A DNA stretch of 64,000 nt from Agrobacterium larrymoorei. Lineage in GTDB: Bacteria > Pseudomonadota > Alphaproteobacteria > Rhizobiales > Rhizobiaceae. The notes under the pieces are model-generated. The model did no database searches and was not told the DNA's origin. It saw only the letters and a program-made list of their open reading frames with translations. Shown one piece after another: positions 53,681 through 62,265 of this stretch. The first letter of the stretch is position 1. Each line of letters begins with the position of its first letter. A program made the translations under genes and the position numbers. The stretch spans positions 674,001-738,000 of the forward strand of contig NZ_CP039692.1 of NCBI RefSeq assembly GCF_005145045.1, read 5' to 3'.

Positions 53681-54898
53681 TCAGTGACCGTTACGGTTTA
53701 ACCACGAAACGACACCTCGCGCGGCAGCTTTTCCGGTGGCGAAACAGGCCGTTAGCAGGTATCCGCCAGTTGGCGCTTCCCAGTCCAGCATCTCACCGCA
53801 GGCAAACGTGCCGGGCATGGCTTTCAGCATATAGTTGTCATCGATGCCATCCCACCTGACGCCACCTGCACTCGATATCGCTTCGCTGATCGGGCGCGGT
53901 GCAGTCACTGTCAACGGCATTGCCTTGATCAACTGAGCAAGAGCTTCCGGCGGCAACTCGGCAGCATTCGTGTGGCATTCGCGCAGCAGAGAGGCTTTTA
54001 CCGGGGGCAGCCCTGCGGCCTTGCGCAGCCTGTTGGAGAAGCTGTCCTTGCGGGACGCGCGCGCCAAATCTTTGCTCAAGCGTTCAACCGAGCGCCCCGG
54101 CGCGAGATCGACCAACAGTTCCGTGGCCTCACCGCGATTTAAACTGTCTCTAAGCGCAGCAGAATGTGCATAGATCAGGCTACCTTCCACGCCCGTTCCG
54201 GTGATGACGAACTCCCCTTCGAAGCGTCCGGCGGCCGAACTCGTGCTGACGGATTTGACCGGCTCTCCGGCGAAACGCTCGCGAAAATGCTCGCTCCAAC
54301 TCGCGTCGAACCCGCAATTTGCGGGCTGGAACGGCGTGGTATCAACCCCGACTTCCTCCAGCCTGGGCAGCCACTCACCCGTTGACCCAAGGCGTGGCCA
54401 GCTCGCGCCGCCAAGCGCCAGCACCGCGGCATCCGGCTTTACCGCAACCTCGCCATCTGGCGTTTCGAAAAGGAAGGCTCCGGCTTTCATGCCGGTCCAG
54501 CGATGCCTCACGCGGATCGTGACGCCATGCCCTTCCAAACGGCGCAGCCATGCACGAAGCAATGGAGAACCTTTCATCGCCTTGGGAAAAACGCGGCCAG
54601 AGGTGCCGACGAAGGTTTCCTGACCCAGATCGTCAGCCCAATCTCGCAGCATTTGAGGCGTAAAGGCATCGAGCGCGGCCTTCAGCCTTGCTTCCGCAGC
54701 GCCGAAACGGCTGGTGAAGAGAGCATATTCCTCGCCATGCGTGATGTTGAGGCCCGACTTGCCTGCCATCAGAAACTTGCGCGCAACTGTGGGCATCGCC
54801 TCATAGACCGTGACATTGCAGCCTGCCGCAGAGAGCTTTTCCGCAGCCATCAACCCTGCGGGGCCGCCACCGATGATCGCTACCTGTTTCATGCCCAT
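53681..54898 (-). CDS. HI0933-family flavoprotein (NAD(P)/FAD-dependent oxidoreductase)
   Basis: A 405-residue flavoprotein that begins (M)KQVAIIGGGPAGLMAAEKL, with the FAD-binding GGGPAG near residue 12, then SGLNITHGE, GRVFPKAMKGSPLLRAWLRRL and the C-terminal GGVRWDGIDDNYMLKAMPGTFACGEMLDWEAPTGGYLL (key part CGEMLDWEAPTGGY). These are features of the HI0933/YhiN-like family of uncharacterised flavoproteins. Two ATG codons, at 54898 and 54892, are possible starts. It is divergent from yigZ across 77 bases. The reaction is not established for the family. Confidence 0.85.
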   Translation of the reverse strand: MGMKQVAIIGGGPAGLMAAEKLSAAGCNVTVYEAMPTVARKFLMAGKSGLNITHGEEYALFTSRFGAAEARLKAALDAFTPQMLRDWADDLGQETFVGTSGRVFPKAMKGSPLLRAWLRRLEGHGVTIRVRHRWTGMKAGAFLFETPDGEVAVKPDAAVLALGGASWPRLGSTGEWLPRLEEVGVDTTPFQPANCGFDASWSEHFRERFAGEPVKSVSTSSAAGRFEGEFVITGTGVEGSLIYAHSAALRDSLNRGEATELLVDLAPGRSVERLSKDLARASRKDSFSNRLRKAAGLPPVKASLLRECHTNAAELPPEALAQLIKAMPLTVTAPRPISEAISSAGGVRWDGIDDNYMLKAMPGTFACGEMLDWEAPTGGYLLTACFATGKAAARGVVSWLNRNGH

Positions 54899-54975
54899 GC
54901 CAGATGCCGTTCCTTCACGCTTTGCACACTCTTAATCCGATTTGCGTCCACCCGTATATGCGCTATTGAGGCAGC

Positions 54976-55563
54976 ATGTTCACGCTGACCAGAACCGAAA
55001 CCTACGAGCAGGACGCCAAGAAAAGCCGGTTTATCGCTTTCGCCGGGCCTGTGGCAAATGAAGAGGCTGCAAAGCGCTTCATTGCCGAGCATTCGGATGG
55101 TGCAGCGAACCACAATTGCTGGGCATGGCGTGTGGGCCAGAATTACCGTTTCAGCGATGACGGAGAGCCATCCGGCACAGCGGGAAAGCCGATCCTGCAG
55201 GCCATCGACGGTAACGAACTGGACGGCGTTGCCGTTGTGGTTACCCGCTGGTTCGGCGGCATTCTTCTTGGCAGCGGCGGGCTGATCCGGGCCTATGGCG
55301 GAACCGCTGCGGTTTGCCTGAAGACTGCCGAGAAAACTGCGATCATTCCAATGTACCAGACCAGCATCGAATGCGGTTTTTCCGATCTGGCACTGGTAAA
55401 GGCGCGGCTGCTATCCATTAACAACCTCTCGCTGGATGGCGGGAGCTTCGGCGCATCAGGCGCGGAACTGACCCTTTCCATTCCGGTCGAAGCGGTTGCC
55501 CAAGCTGCTCAGATGCTTCGCGATATCACCAGCGGACGCGTTCAACTAACCCTGCCGGAGTGA
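54976..55563 (+). CDS. yigZ: YigZ/IMPACT-family protein
   Basis: A 195-residue protein of the IMPACT family. It opens MFTLTRTETYEQDAKKSRFIAFAGPV and carries the family hallmark region WRVGQNYRFSDDGEPSGTAGKPIL (key part GEPSGTAGKPI, about 61-71) and VTRWFGGILLGSGGLIRAYGG. The C-terminal ferredoxin-like domain (about 130-195) follows. Family members are implicated in translation or ribosome-linked regulation and some bind nucleic acid, but the bacterial function is poorly defined. It lies 36 bases before rluA on the same strand and they may be co-transcribed. Confidence 0.9.
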   Translation: MFTLTRTETYEQDAKKSRFIAFAGPVANEEAAKRFIAEHSDGAANHNCWAWRVGQNYRFSDDGEPSGTAGKPILQAIDGNELDGVAVVVTRWFGGILLGSGGLIRAYGGTAAVCLKTAEKTAIIPMYQTSIECGFSDLALVKARLLSINNLSLDGGSFGASGAELTLSIPVEAVAQAAQMLRDITSGRVQLTLPE

Positions 55564-55599
55564 ACTTACACGCTACTGGCGGGCTGCGGAAAACATGCT

Positions 55600-56280
55600 A
55601 TGAGGCTTCACATGTCTTCCGAACTGTCGAACCCGATCTACCATCCGCCACTGGAGCCCTATATCTCGATTGTGCACCGGGATGAGGACCTGCTTGTGCT
55701 GGACAAGCCAAGCGGCTTGCTATCGGTTCCGGGCCGCGACCCTGCCCTTTTCGACAGCCTTCTGACGCGTGTGCAGAAAAAATTCCCAAAGGCCTTGATG
55801 ATCAACCGGCTGGACAAGGATACATCGGGCATCGTGCTCATGTCTCTCAACCGCAAGGCCCATGCGGCAATCGCCTCGCAATTCGAGAACCGGACGACGG
55901 AGAAGACCTATTGCGCCATCGTATGGGGCAATGTGGAGGGCGGGAGTGGAGAGATCGACCTGCCGCTTGCCATCGATCCGGAAAACAAGCCGCGCCACCG
56001 GGTAGACCATGAGAATGGCCGCGCCTCGCAGACGGAATGGCATGTGCTGGAGCGCCTGCCACTTCCCGCAACGAGACTGAGACTTCACCCTTTGACGGGT
56101 CGGACACACCAGCTGCGCGTCCACCTCAAAGCCATAGGACATCCCATTCTCGGCGATGAATTTTACGCGCATGATGCAGCGTTGAAGGCGGCTGACCGGC
56201 TTTTGCTGCATGCGGAAGAGGTTCGCTTCAAGCACCCCGATGGCCGCGACGTCGCCTATCGCGTTCCCGCACCTTTCTGA
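55600..56280 (+). CDS. rluA: RluA-family pseudouridine synthase
   Basis: A protein of up to 226 residues that isomerises uridine to pseudouridine in rRNA and/or tRNA. It shows the conserved VLDKPSGLLSVPGR (about 32-45), the catalytic-aspartate motif INRLDKDTSGIVLM (about 67-80), EKTYCAIVWG and the C-terminal RLHPLTGRTHQLRVHLKAIGHPILGDEFY (key part GRTHQLRVH). There is no S4 domain, which fits the short RluA subgroup (23S U746/tRNA U32 in Escherichia coli). An internal ATG at 55612 is an alternative start. It is followed at seven bases by rsmJ. Confidence 0.9.
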   Translation: MRLHMSSELSNPIYHPPLEPYISIVHRDEDLLVLDKPSGLLSVPGRDPALFDSLLTRVQKKFPKALMINRLDKDTSGIVLMSLNRKAHAAIASQFENRTTEKTYCAIVWGNVEGGSGEIDLPLAIDPENKPRHRVDHENGRASQTEWHVLERLPLPATRLRLHPLTGRTHQLRVHLKAIGHPILGDEFYAHDAALKAADRLLLHAEEVRFKHPDGRDVAYRVPAPF

Positions 56281-56287
56281 GAGAGCC

Positions 56288-56917
56288 ATGGCAAAGAAGG
56301 AACCGACGGAAAGTTACGTGGTGGACTTCGTAGGCGGAGCAGTCGGCCACCGTCTGCGCTCGGGTGAAGGGCGCGGACAGGCGCTGCCGAAAGCCGCAGG
56401 CTTCAGCAAAGGCCGCACACCGAAGATCGTGGACGCAACGGCAGGTCTAGGCCGCGACGCGTTCCTTCTGGCCTCTCTGGGGGCAGAAGTGATGTTGATA
56501 GAGCGCTCGCCCGAGATGCATGCGCATCTCCTTGACGGCATTGAGCGGGCGAGAGCAGCGGGTGGAGTTTACGAAAACATCGCCTCGCGCATGACACTGC
56601 TGCATGGCGATTCAAGGGAACTTTTAAAAACGCTGGATCCTGAGGTGGTGATCGTGGACCCGATGCACCCGCCACGTCAAAACACTGCTCTTGTGAAGAA
56701 AGAAATGAGAGTTCTGAGAGACGTCGTCGGATCGGATCCGGATCAGAGAGAGTTGATGGAAGTCGCCTTGGAATGCGCCCGCAAGCGGGTCGTTCTCAAA
56801 TGGCCGCTACGGGCCGCGGCGATGGCCGGTATCCAAAAACCCTCTCATCAGATTCTAGGCAAGAACACACGCTACGACGTATTCATGATATTCGGTAACG
56901 AGAGCGAACCCGATTAA
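56288..56917 (+). CDS. rsmJ: 16S rRNA (guanine(1516)-N(2))-methyltransferase RsmJ-like
   Basis: A 209-residue SAM-dependent methyltransferase starting at ATG 56288 (MAKKEPTESYVVDF); the frame is open upstream inside rluA. The SAM site is IVDATAGLGRDAFLLASLGAEV (key part DATAGLGRDAF, about 48-58), followed by LIERSPEMHAHL and the catalytic-loop VDPMHPPRQNTALVKKEMRVL, which corresponds to the DPMFP motif of RsmJ. It acts on the small ribosomal subunit in the cytoplasm. Its stop codon overlaps the stop of a convergent small gene by four bases. Confidence 0.88.
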   Translation: MAKKEPTESYVVDFVGGAVGHRLRSGEGRGQALPKAAGFSKGRTPKIVDATAGLGRDAFLLASLGAEVMLIERSPEMHAHLLDGIERARAAGGVYENIASRMTLLHGDSRELLKTLDPEVVIVDPMHPPRQNTALVKKEMRVLRDVVGSDPDQRELMEVALECARKRVVLKWPLRAAAMAGIQKPSHQILGKNTRYDVFMIFGNESEPD

Positions 56918-57099
56918 CGAAACACCGGTTTGCGCTGCGCATTCATCAGCAACTCGTGACGAGATGCGAAATCCCCAAACAGCTTGCGCAGACGTCGCTC
57001 TTCTGTCTCATCGAGACGGTAACGACGACAAAATTCCACGACGCTGAGTATCGGCTTGATTTCTGTCGCTTCAAGCTCGTGGCTATCTATAATTTGCAT
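56914..57099 (-). CDS. Small conserved protein of unknown function
   Basis: A 61-residue protein starting at ATG 57099, which stands five bases after GGAGG (GGAGGGTCTCATG); longer in-frame versions up to 57153 lack such a site. It begins MQIIDSHELEATEIKPIL, and then comes a basic and acidic helical stretch FCRRYRLDETEERRLRKLFGDFASRHELLM. No known motif was recognised. The charged helix with RRYRLDETEERRL could form a short helical or DNA-binding fold. The good ribosome site and coding-like composition support it as a real gene. Confidence 0.65.
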   Translation of the reverse strand: MQIIDSHELEATEIKPILSVVEFCRRYRLDETEERRLRKLFGDFASRHELLMNAQRKPVFR

Positions 57100-57282
57100 G
57101 AGACCCTCCATAACCGGCATCATCAAACGCCGGAGGAGCGAATACGTTCCCAACTAAATTAGGGGGATGAGAATTAATACCCATCCGCACACGCTCCCAT
57201 CAAGTTTTCTTGAGAGGGGTAGTTGCAACTAAATAAGTGCCCAAATGTTCCCGGTCCGCTCATTTATTTGGAAGGGAGATCC

Positions 57283-58506
57283 ATGCCGCGCGCTCGACAT
57301 TTGCTCACCACGACAGTTCTTTCCGCCTTTCTGGCGATACCTTCTCTCGCCTGCGCTCAGGGCGCCGGTCCGGTTGAAACCAACCCGCCGCACGGTCAAA
57401 ACCAGAAGCCAGCTTTCGAAGGCCAGACAAGGGCCCCTCAACCGGAAAAAATGCCGTCTCTCCAGAAAACGGTGGTAGCCGACGATCTTCCGCATCTGTG
57501 GTCCATGGCTCTTCTGCCGGATGGTCGAATGCTGGTGGCTGCCAAGGAAGGCGCGATGCATATCGTGCATGAGGGCAAGGCCGGGCCTGCACTTGAAGGT
57601 GTGCCGGATGTGGCATCTGCCGGTCAGGGCGGCCTTCTGGACATTGCCCTGGCACCCGATTTCGAAACATCCGGCATGATCTATTTTTCTTTTTCCGAGC
57701 CGCGTGATGGTGGCAACGGAACATCTGTCGCATCAGCCAAGCTCGTAGAGAGCGAAGGCAAGGCCGTGCTGGAAGACACGAAGGTCATCTTCCGCCAGAT
57801 GCCGACATATGATGGCGATAAACACTTCGGTTCGCGTCTGGCTTTCGGCCTGAACAATGAACTCTACGTCACGGTGGGTGAACGCTCAGACCGTGAGCCA
57901 CGGGTCCAGGCACAGGATCTATCGAGCGGCCTCGGCAAGGTTTTCCGCATCGATACCGAAGGCAAAGCCATCGAAGGTAATCCCTTCATTGGCCGCGAGA
58001 ACGCGCAGCCCGAGATCTGGAGCTACGGCCACCGCAACATCCAGTCTGCTGCAATCGATGGCGAGGGTCGTTTCTGGACCGTAGAACACGGCCCAAAGGG
58101 TGGCGATGAGCTGAACCTGCCGAAAGCTGGCCTCAACTACGGTTGGCCGGTCATCACCTACGGCATCGAATATAGCGGCAGCAAGGTGGGCGAAGGTCAG
58201 ACGGCACAGGAAGGCATGGAGCAACCCGTCTATTACTGGGACCCCGTCGTCGGCCCCTCCGGCATGGTCTATTACAATTCCGACACCATACCGGAATGGA
58301 AGGGCTCCTTCCTGATCGGCGGACTGGTCAGTCAGGGTCTCGTCGTTCTCAAGGTAGAAGGCGACAAGGTCATCTCCGAAGGACGCCTACCGCTTGAAGC
58401 CCGCATCCGCGACGTGCAGCTGGGCAAAGACGGCTCCGTCTACGCCGTCACCGAGGAACGCGGCGGCGGCAAATCCCAGATCATCCGTCTGGCTCCGGAA
58501 GCCTGA
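57283..58506 (+). CDS. Periplasmic PQQ-dependent aldose sugar dehydrogenase
   Basis: A 407-residue protein starting at ATG 57283 after AGGGAG. The signal peptide is about 1-25 (LLTTTVLSAFLAIPSLACAQG). The mature part is a six-bladed propeller of the soluble glucose/sorbosone dehydrogenase family, with LWSMALLPDGRMLVA, GQGGLLDIALAPDF, RLAFGLNNELYVTVGE, WSYGHRNIQSAAID and EHGPKGGDELNLPKAGLNYGWP, the residues around the PQQ pocket. It likely oxidises aldoses in the periplasm (YliI/Asd-like), feeding electrons to the respiratory chain, provided PQQ is available. It is monocistronic, with a terminator after it. Confidence 0.88.
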   Translation: MPRARHLLTTTVLSAFLAIPSLACAQGAGPVETNPPHGQNQKPAFEGQTRAPQPEKMPSLQKTVVADDLPHLWSMALLPDGRMLVAAKEGAMHIVHEGKAGPALEGVPDVASAGQGGLLDIALAPDFETSGMIYFSFSEPRDGGNGTSVASAKLVESEGKAVLEDTKVIFRQMPTYDGDKHFGSRLAFGLNNELYVTVGERSDREPRVQAQDLSSGLGKVFRIDTEGKAIEGNPFIGRENAQPEIWSYGHRNIQSAAIDGEGRFWTVEHGPKGGDELNLPKAGLNYGWPVITYGIEYSGSKVGEGQTAQEGMEQPVYYWDPVVGPSGMVYYNSDTIPEWKGSFLIGGLVSQGLVVLKVEGDKVISEGRLPLEARIRDVQLGKDGSVYAVTEERGGGKSQIIRLAPEA

Positions 58507-58515
58507 TAAAAATTA

Positions 58516-58545
58516 AAGGGAGCGGGCATGTCCCGCTCCTTTTTC
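58516..58545 (+). terminator. Rho-independent terminator after sugar dehydrogenase gene
   Basis: Stem GGAGCGGG/CCCGCTCC with loop CATGT, flanked by A-rich and T-rich runs (AATTAAA...TTTTT). It starts about ten bases after the stop codon and is bidirectional in form. Confidence 0.85.
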
Positions 58546-58606
58546 CGGGAACGGACGCCTTTCCAGACAGTTATTCGGTACGTCACGCAAACAGTATCGA
58601 ATAGCC

Positions 58607-59623
58607 ATGAACCAGCACCCCGCTCAACTGCTTCGGAAAATTGGATTGACCTATGTCAGCGACCAGGAGCCCGGTATTGCCCGGGAGCGTCGTGGCAAGG
58701 GGTTCAGTTATCGCTTGCCGGATGGCACGCTGCTTGCGGACACGATTGAAATCAAGCGCATCAAGACACTCGCCATTCCCCCCGCCTATCAAAAGGTATG
58801 GATCTGCATCAATGCGGCTGGCCATTTGCAGGCCACAGGTTTCGATGCGCGGGGGCGAAAGCAATATCGGTATCATCAGGATTGGCACGCCTATCGCGGC
58901 GAGACGAAGTTCTTTCAGTTGAAGACGTTTGGGGAGGCTCTGCCTGCCATTCGCCGCCGTGCGATTTCCGATATCGAGAAACAGGTCAACAGCCAGAACC
59001 GGACGCTTGCGGCGCTGGTTCTTCTGCTCGATGCGGCTTATTTACGTGTTGGAAACAAGACCTATCTCGAGAGCAATGGCACCTATGGCGCAACGACACT
59101 GCTCAAGCGCCATGTTTCCTTGGGTGAATCCATAGAGCTTCGCTTCGTTGCCAAGGGCGGGCAGAAGGTGCGCAGAAGCCTGCGGCATCCGCGGTTGCAG
59201 AAGATACTGGAGGAGATCGCGGATCTTCCCGGAAAGCAGCTTTTCGTCTGGCAGGATGAGAACCACATGGTTCATCCCATCGATTCCAGCGCGCTGAACA
59301 GCTATCTCTCGGAAACTGCAGGCGAAGGGATTTCCGCAAAGACATTCCGAACCTGGGGCGGGACGCTGGCAGCCTTCAGCCATGCGGTGGAGCGTTTCAC
59401 CAAGGACAGCACACCGACGATCAAAAGCATGTGCGAGGCGGCGGCGGAAGAACTGTCAAACACTCCAGCCATCTGCCGCAAGAGCTATGTGCATCCTTCC
59501 GTTCTCGATCTCGCCACAGAACCTGCTTCGATAAAGCGTCTTGAAAAGGTGCTCGAAGCACCGCTGAAGACGACATCGGGATTGCGTGCGGACGAGCGCA
59601 GGCTAATTGCCTATCTGCCTTGA
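58607..59623 (+). CDS. DNA topoisomerase IB (poxvirus-like)
   Basis: A 338-residue type IB topoisomerase that relaxes DNA through a 3'-phosphotyrosine intermediate. The N-terminal domain (about 1-90) has GKGFSYRLPDG and IPPAYQKVWIC. The catalytic domain shows LLDAAYLRVGNKTYLESNGTYGATTL (Arg in YLRVGN, about 148), KTFRTWGGTLA (about 245) and the nucleophile region AICRKSYVHPSVLDL with the tyrosine at about 291. Length is normal for the bacterial enzyme. Many bacteria lack this enzyme, so it is accessory. It is monocistronic and converges with a secreted-protein gene two bases downstream. Confidence 0.92.
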   Translation: MNQHPAQLLRKIGLTYVSDQEPGIARERRGKGFSYRLPDGTLLADTIEIKRIKTLAIPPAYQKVWICINAAGHLQATGFDARGRKQYRYHQDWHAYRGETKFFQLKTFGEALPAIRRRAISDIEKQVNSQNRTLAALVLLLDAAYLRVGNKTYLESNGTYGATTLLKRHVSLGESIELRFVAKGGQKVRRSLRHPRLQKILEEIADLPGKQLFVWQDENHMVHPIDSSALNSYLSETAGEGISAKTFRTWGGTLAAFSHAVERFTKDSTPTIKSMCEAAAEELSNTPAICRKSYVHPSVLDLATEPASIKRLEKVLEAPLKTTSGLRADERRLIAYLP

Positions 59624-59625
59624 GG

Positions 59626-60234
59626 TTAGCGTTGTGCCGTCACCATCTTGGCGGGCACGATGATCTCATATGTGCATTCGAATGCAGGGCGGGCTACGCG
59701 GTAGGTATCCGATTCATCCGACGGCACCTGAACGATTGCGTCCCCCGGAAGTGCGACCATCATCTCGCCCCAAGGTGCCTTGAAGTTGAAGGCGCCCCAT
59801 TCATCCGGCACGATGAAATAATCCATCTCGGCACTTTTCGGCTTGAACGCCCGGTAGCCCGATCTGTCCGAATCCGACAGCGGCTCCCCATAGCGCTGCG
59901 GAAAGTTCTTGGCTTTTACCAGAATTTCCTCATTGCCGGTTTCCTCGCAGCGGTTACGCACCACCCAGTCACCCTCTTCGGCGGGCTTGGAGCGGGTTTC
60001 CACACCCTGGCCCTTGATGAAGGTGATGACGATTTCGCCCGGCATGGCGGGACGCGCATCCACCTCCCGCGTTTTCTTGGCCTTGCCGACCAGATCGCCC
60101 TTTTTGGCAACACCCATGAGCGCGATCTGATCACGCGCGGGAAACTCCTCGATTGCCTGCGCGGTAACAGGCAGGAGAAGAGACACGCATAGCAAAGTCT
60201 TTGCCAGGGTGAGCACAGTCATCTGTAATTCCAT
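59626..60234 (-). CDS. Secreted protein of unknown function
   Basis: A protein of about 200 residues with a signal peptide (about 1-27, MTVLTLAKTLLCVSLLLPVTAQA) and no other membrane segment. ATG at 60234 or 60222 may start it, and neither has a strong ribosome site. The mature part is charged and contains KGDLVGKAKKTREVDARPAMPGEIVITF, an NRCEETGNEEILVKAKNFP stretch, and two cysteines (in NRCEE and FECTY) that could form a disulphide. I do not recognise the family. It is divergent from the eptA gene and its product is probably periplasmic. Confidence 0.7.
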   Translation of the reverse strand: MELQMTVLTLAKTLLCVSLLLPVTAQAIEEFPARDQIALMGVAKKGDLVGKAKKTREVDARPAMPGEIVITFIKGQGVETRSKPAEEGDWVVRNRCEETGNEEILVKAKNFPQRYGEPLSDSDRSGYRAFKPKSAEMDYFIVPDEWGAFNFKAPWGEMMVALPGDAIVQVPSDESDTYRVARPAFECTYEIIVPAKMVTAQR

Positions 60235-60549
60235 CTCGTTGAGCGGTGATCGGGCTTATGAAGTGACCCGACTGAAAAGGCAGACGCCGGTGCAGGCTTG
60301 GCCACAGCCCACACTCACGCAGAAGTGAGATTACAGATATCGGCACGAAGGAAAACCACGCATTTTTAATGGTAGATTTTAACCGTTTGCAAACACTCGC
60401 CTTCTGGCGGTTGTAATTAGCGGGCTACCGAACGTTCAGCTTGGTGTCAGAAACCCTCTCCAAAGGAAGATCTTTAGCCGGAAAAACAAACCGATTCACG
60501 ATCGGCTTGCCGCCGGCGATGCCTCATTCGGCACAGGGGAGTAAGTATT
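60235..60549. other. Divergent intergenic region upstream of eptA
   Basis: These 315 bases lie between the secreted-protein gene and eptA. A pair of AT-rich direct repeats at 60364-60383 is listed separately. No gene or RNA is evident otherwise; the last 130 bases should contain the eptA leader, ending in the GGGGAG ribosome site. Confidence 0.6.
60364..60383 (+). promoter_or_regulatory. Candidate direct-repeat site for an OmpR/PmrA-type regulator
   Basis: TTTTAAT (60364-60370) and TTTTAAC (60377-60383) are direct repeats 13 bases apart, about 170 bases upstream of eptA. They resemble the TTAA-rich half-sites of PmrA-type boxes, although the spacing is slightly longer than the classical 11. 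It is offered only as a candidate. Confidence 0.25.
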
Positions 60550-62205
60550 TTGGCGCTTCTAGCAACAAATTTCGACCGCGGTTTCATCCGGCGCCCGGAA
60601 ATCGGCAGCGTGACACTCAGCATCATCACCGCGCTTTATCTGCTGTTTTTCACGAATCATACGTTCTGGTCGAAAGTCCACACGCATCTGGCAGCCTATC
60701 CGGTAGCCATTTTCGCGCTTTACATCGCCATGATCGCGCTGTTTTCGGCACTGCTGATCATCCTCTCCGCAAAATATGTGATGAAGCCGATTTTCATGGC
60801 GCTTATCGCGATTTCCGCCCTGTGCTCATGGTTCATGGATCGCTTCGGCGCCGTTATCGACAGCGACATGGTTCGCAATGCCTTCGAAACGACGACCGGC
60901 GAGGCGAACAACCTCATCACTTTTGCATTCATCATGCATCTCGTGATCTATGCGCTGGGCCCGATCTTGCTGCTGGCCTTCGTCCGCATCCAGCATCGGG
61001 GCATCCTCGGAAAGCTGTTCTGGAATACGGTCAGCGTTCTGGCCTGCCTCGTCGTCGTGGGTGGCATCGGCGCGGTCAATTCCAAGACCTTCACGACGGC
61101 GATCCGTCAGCACCGCGATATCATCAAAAGCCTCAATCCGATCACTCCCATATCCTCGACCATTCACTACCTACGCATGGCGGATAAGGAAGCGCAGTTG
61201 ACCGTGACCCCTACAGGCCTCGATGCGAAGGTGATGCCAGCACTGGCAGGTGTTACCAAGCCGAGAATCACAGTCATCGTGACCGGCGAAACGGCGCGCG
61301 CAGCCAACTTCTCCCTGAACGGCTACGGGCGCGAGACGAATCCTGAACTGAAAAAACGGGACATCATCTATTTCCCCAGTACGGTAAGCTGCGGCACCTC
61401 CACAGCCATCTCCGTCCCCTGCATGTTCTCCCGCTTCACGCGCTCGGAATATACCCACAGCAAGGCTCTCGCCAATGAGAACCTCATGGACGTGCTGACC
61501 CATGCGGGTGTGGACGCCAAGTGGCTGGACAATGATACGGGCAGCAAGGGTGTCGCGGACAGAATTCCATATTTCGATCTCAACGCCACCCATGACGCGG
61601 CATTCTGCCCGACCGGCGAATGCAGCGACGACATATTCCTCGACCGGTTGGACAACTGGCTGGATCAGGTCAACAAGGACAGCGTGATCGTCATTCACCA
61701 GCTTGGCAGCCACGGCCCGTCCTATTTCCTGCGCTATGGCGACCAGTTCAGAAAGTTCACGCCGGATTGCCGCACCTCGGAGCTTGGAAACTGCAAGGAC
61801 TCGGAAATCGTCAATTCCTACGACAATACGATCCTCTATACGGACCACTTCCTCTCTACCATCATCGACAAGCTGAAGGCGCGGTCCGGCAAGCTTGCGA
61901 CCGGCATGATCTATGCATCCGACCACGGCGAATCCCTAGGCGAAAACGGTCTCTACCTGCACGGCGCGCCATACCTTCTGGCACCTGCGGAGCAGACCCA
62001 CGTTCCCTTCCTCGTTTGGGTGGATGATGATTTCTCCAAGTCCATGGGTCTTGATAAATCCTGCATGGTCAATGAGGCCAAGGCCGGAGGCCGCTCGCAT
62101 GACAATTTCTTCCACAGCATCCTCGGCATGATGAACATCTCGACATCGGTCTACGATCCGTCTCTCGATGTATTCAGTGCATGCACGCAGAAGCGCACCT
62201 CCTGA
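60550..62205 (+). CDS. eptA: Lipid A phosphoethanolamine transferase (EptA/MCR-type)
   Basis: A 551-residue inner-membrane enzyme with five N-terminal helices (about 10-175) and a periplasmic sulfatase-fold domain. Catalytic features are VTGETARAANFSLNGYGRETNPEL (metal-binding Glu), the nucleophile Thr285 in SCGTSTAISVPCMFS flanked by Cys281 and Cys291, VIHQLGSHGPSY and the metal-binding YASDHGESLGENGLYLHG. It transfers phosphoethanolamine to lipid A or another envelope acceptor, which in other bacteria lowers polymyxin binding. TTG start at 60550, eight bases after GGGGAG. The two-component genes that follow probably regulate it. Confidence 0.9.
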   Translation: MALLATNFDRGFIRRPEIGSVTLSIITALYLLFFTNHTFWSKVHTHLAAYPVAIFALYIAMIALFSALLIILSAKYVMKPIFMALIAISALCSWFMDRFGAVIDSDMVRNAFETTTGEANNLITFAFIMHLVIYALGPILLLAFVRIQHRGILGKLFWNTVSVLACLVVVGGIGAVNSKTFTTAIRQHRDIIKSLNPITPISSTIHYLRMADKEAQLTVTPTGLDAKVMPALAGVTKPRITVIVTGETARAANFSLNGYGRETNPELKKRDIIYFPSTVSCGTSTAISVPCMFSRFTRSEYTHSKALANENLMDVLTHAGVDAKWLDNDTGSKGVADRIPYFDLNATHDAAFCPTGECSDDIFLDRLDNWLDQVNKDSVIVIHQLGSHGPSYFLRYGDQFRKFTPDCRTSELGNCKDSEIVNSYDNTILYTDHFLSTIIDKLKARSGKLATGMIYASDHGESLGENGLYLHGAPYLLAPAEQTHVPFLVWVDDDFSKSMGLDKSCMVNEAKAGGRSHDNFFHSILGMMNISTSVYDPSLDVFSACTQKRTS

Positions 62206-62265
62206 TTGGAGGTGCCTTGACGGCAGACCGCGCAAGACGATACGCATTTCCCAATTGGGAGTGAG

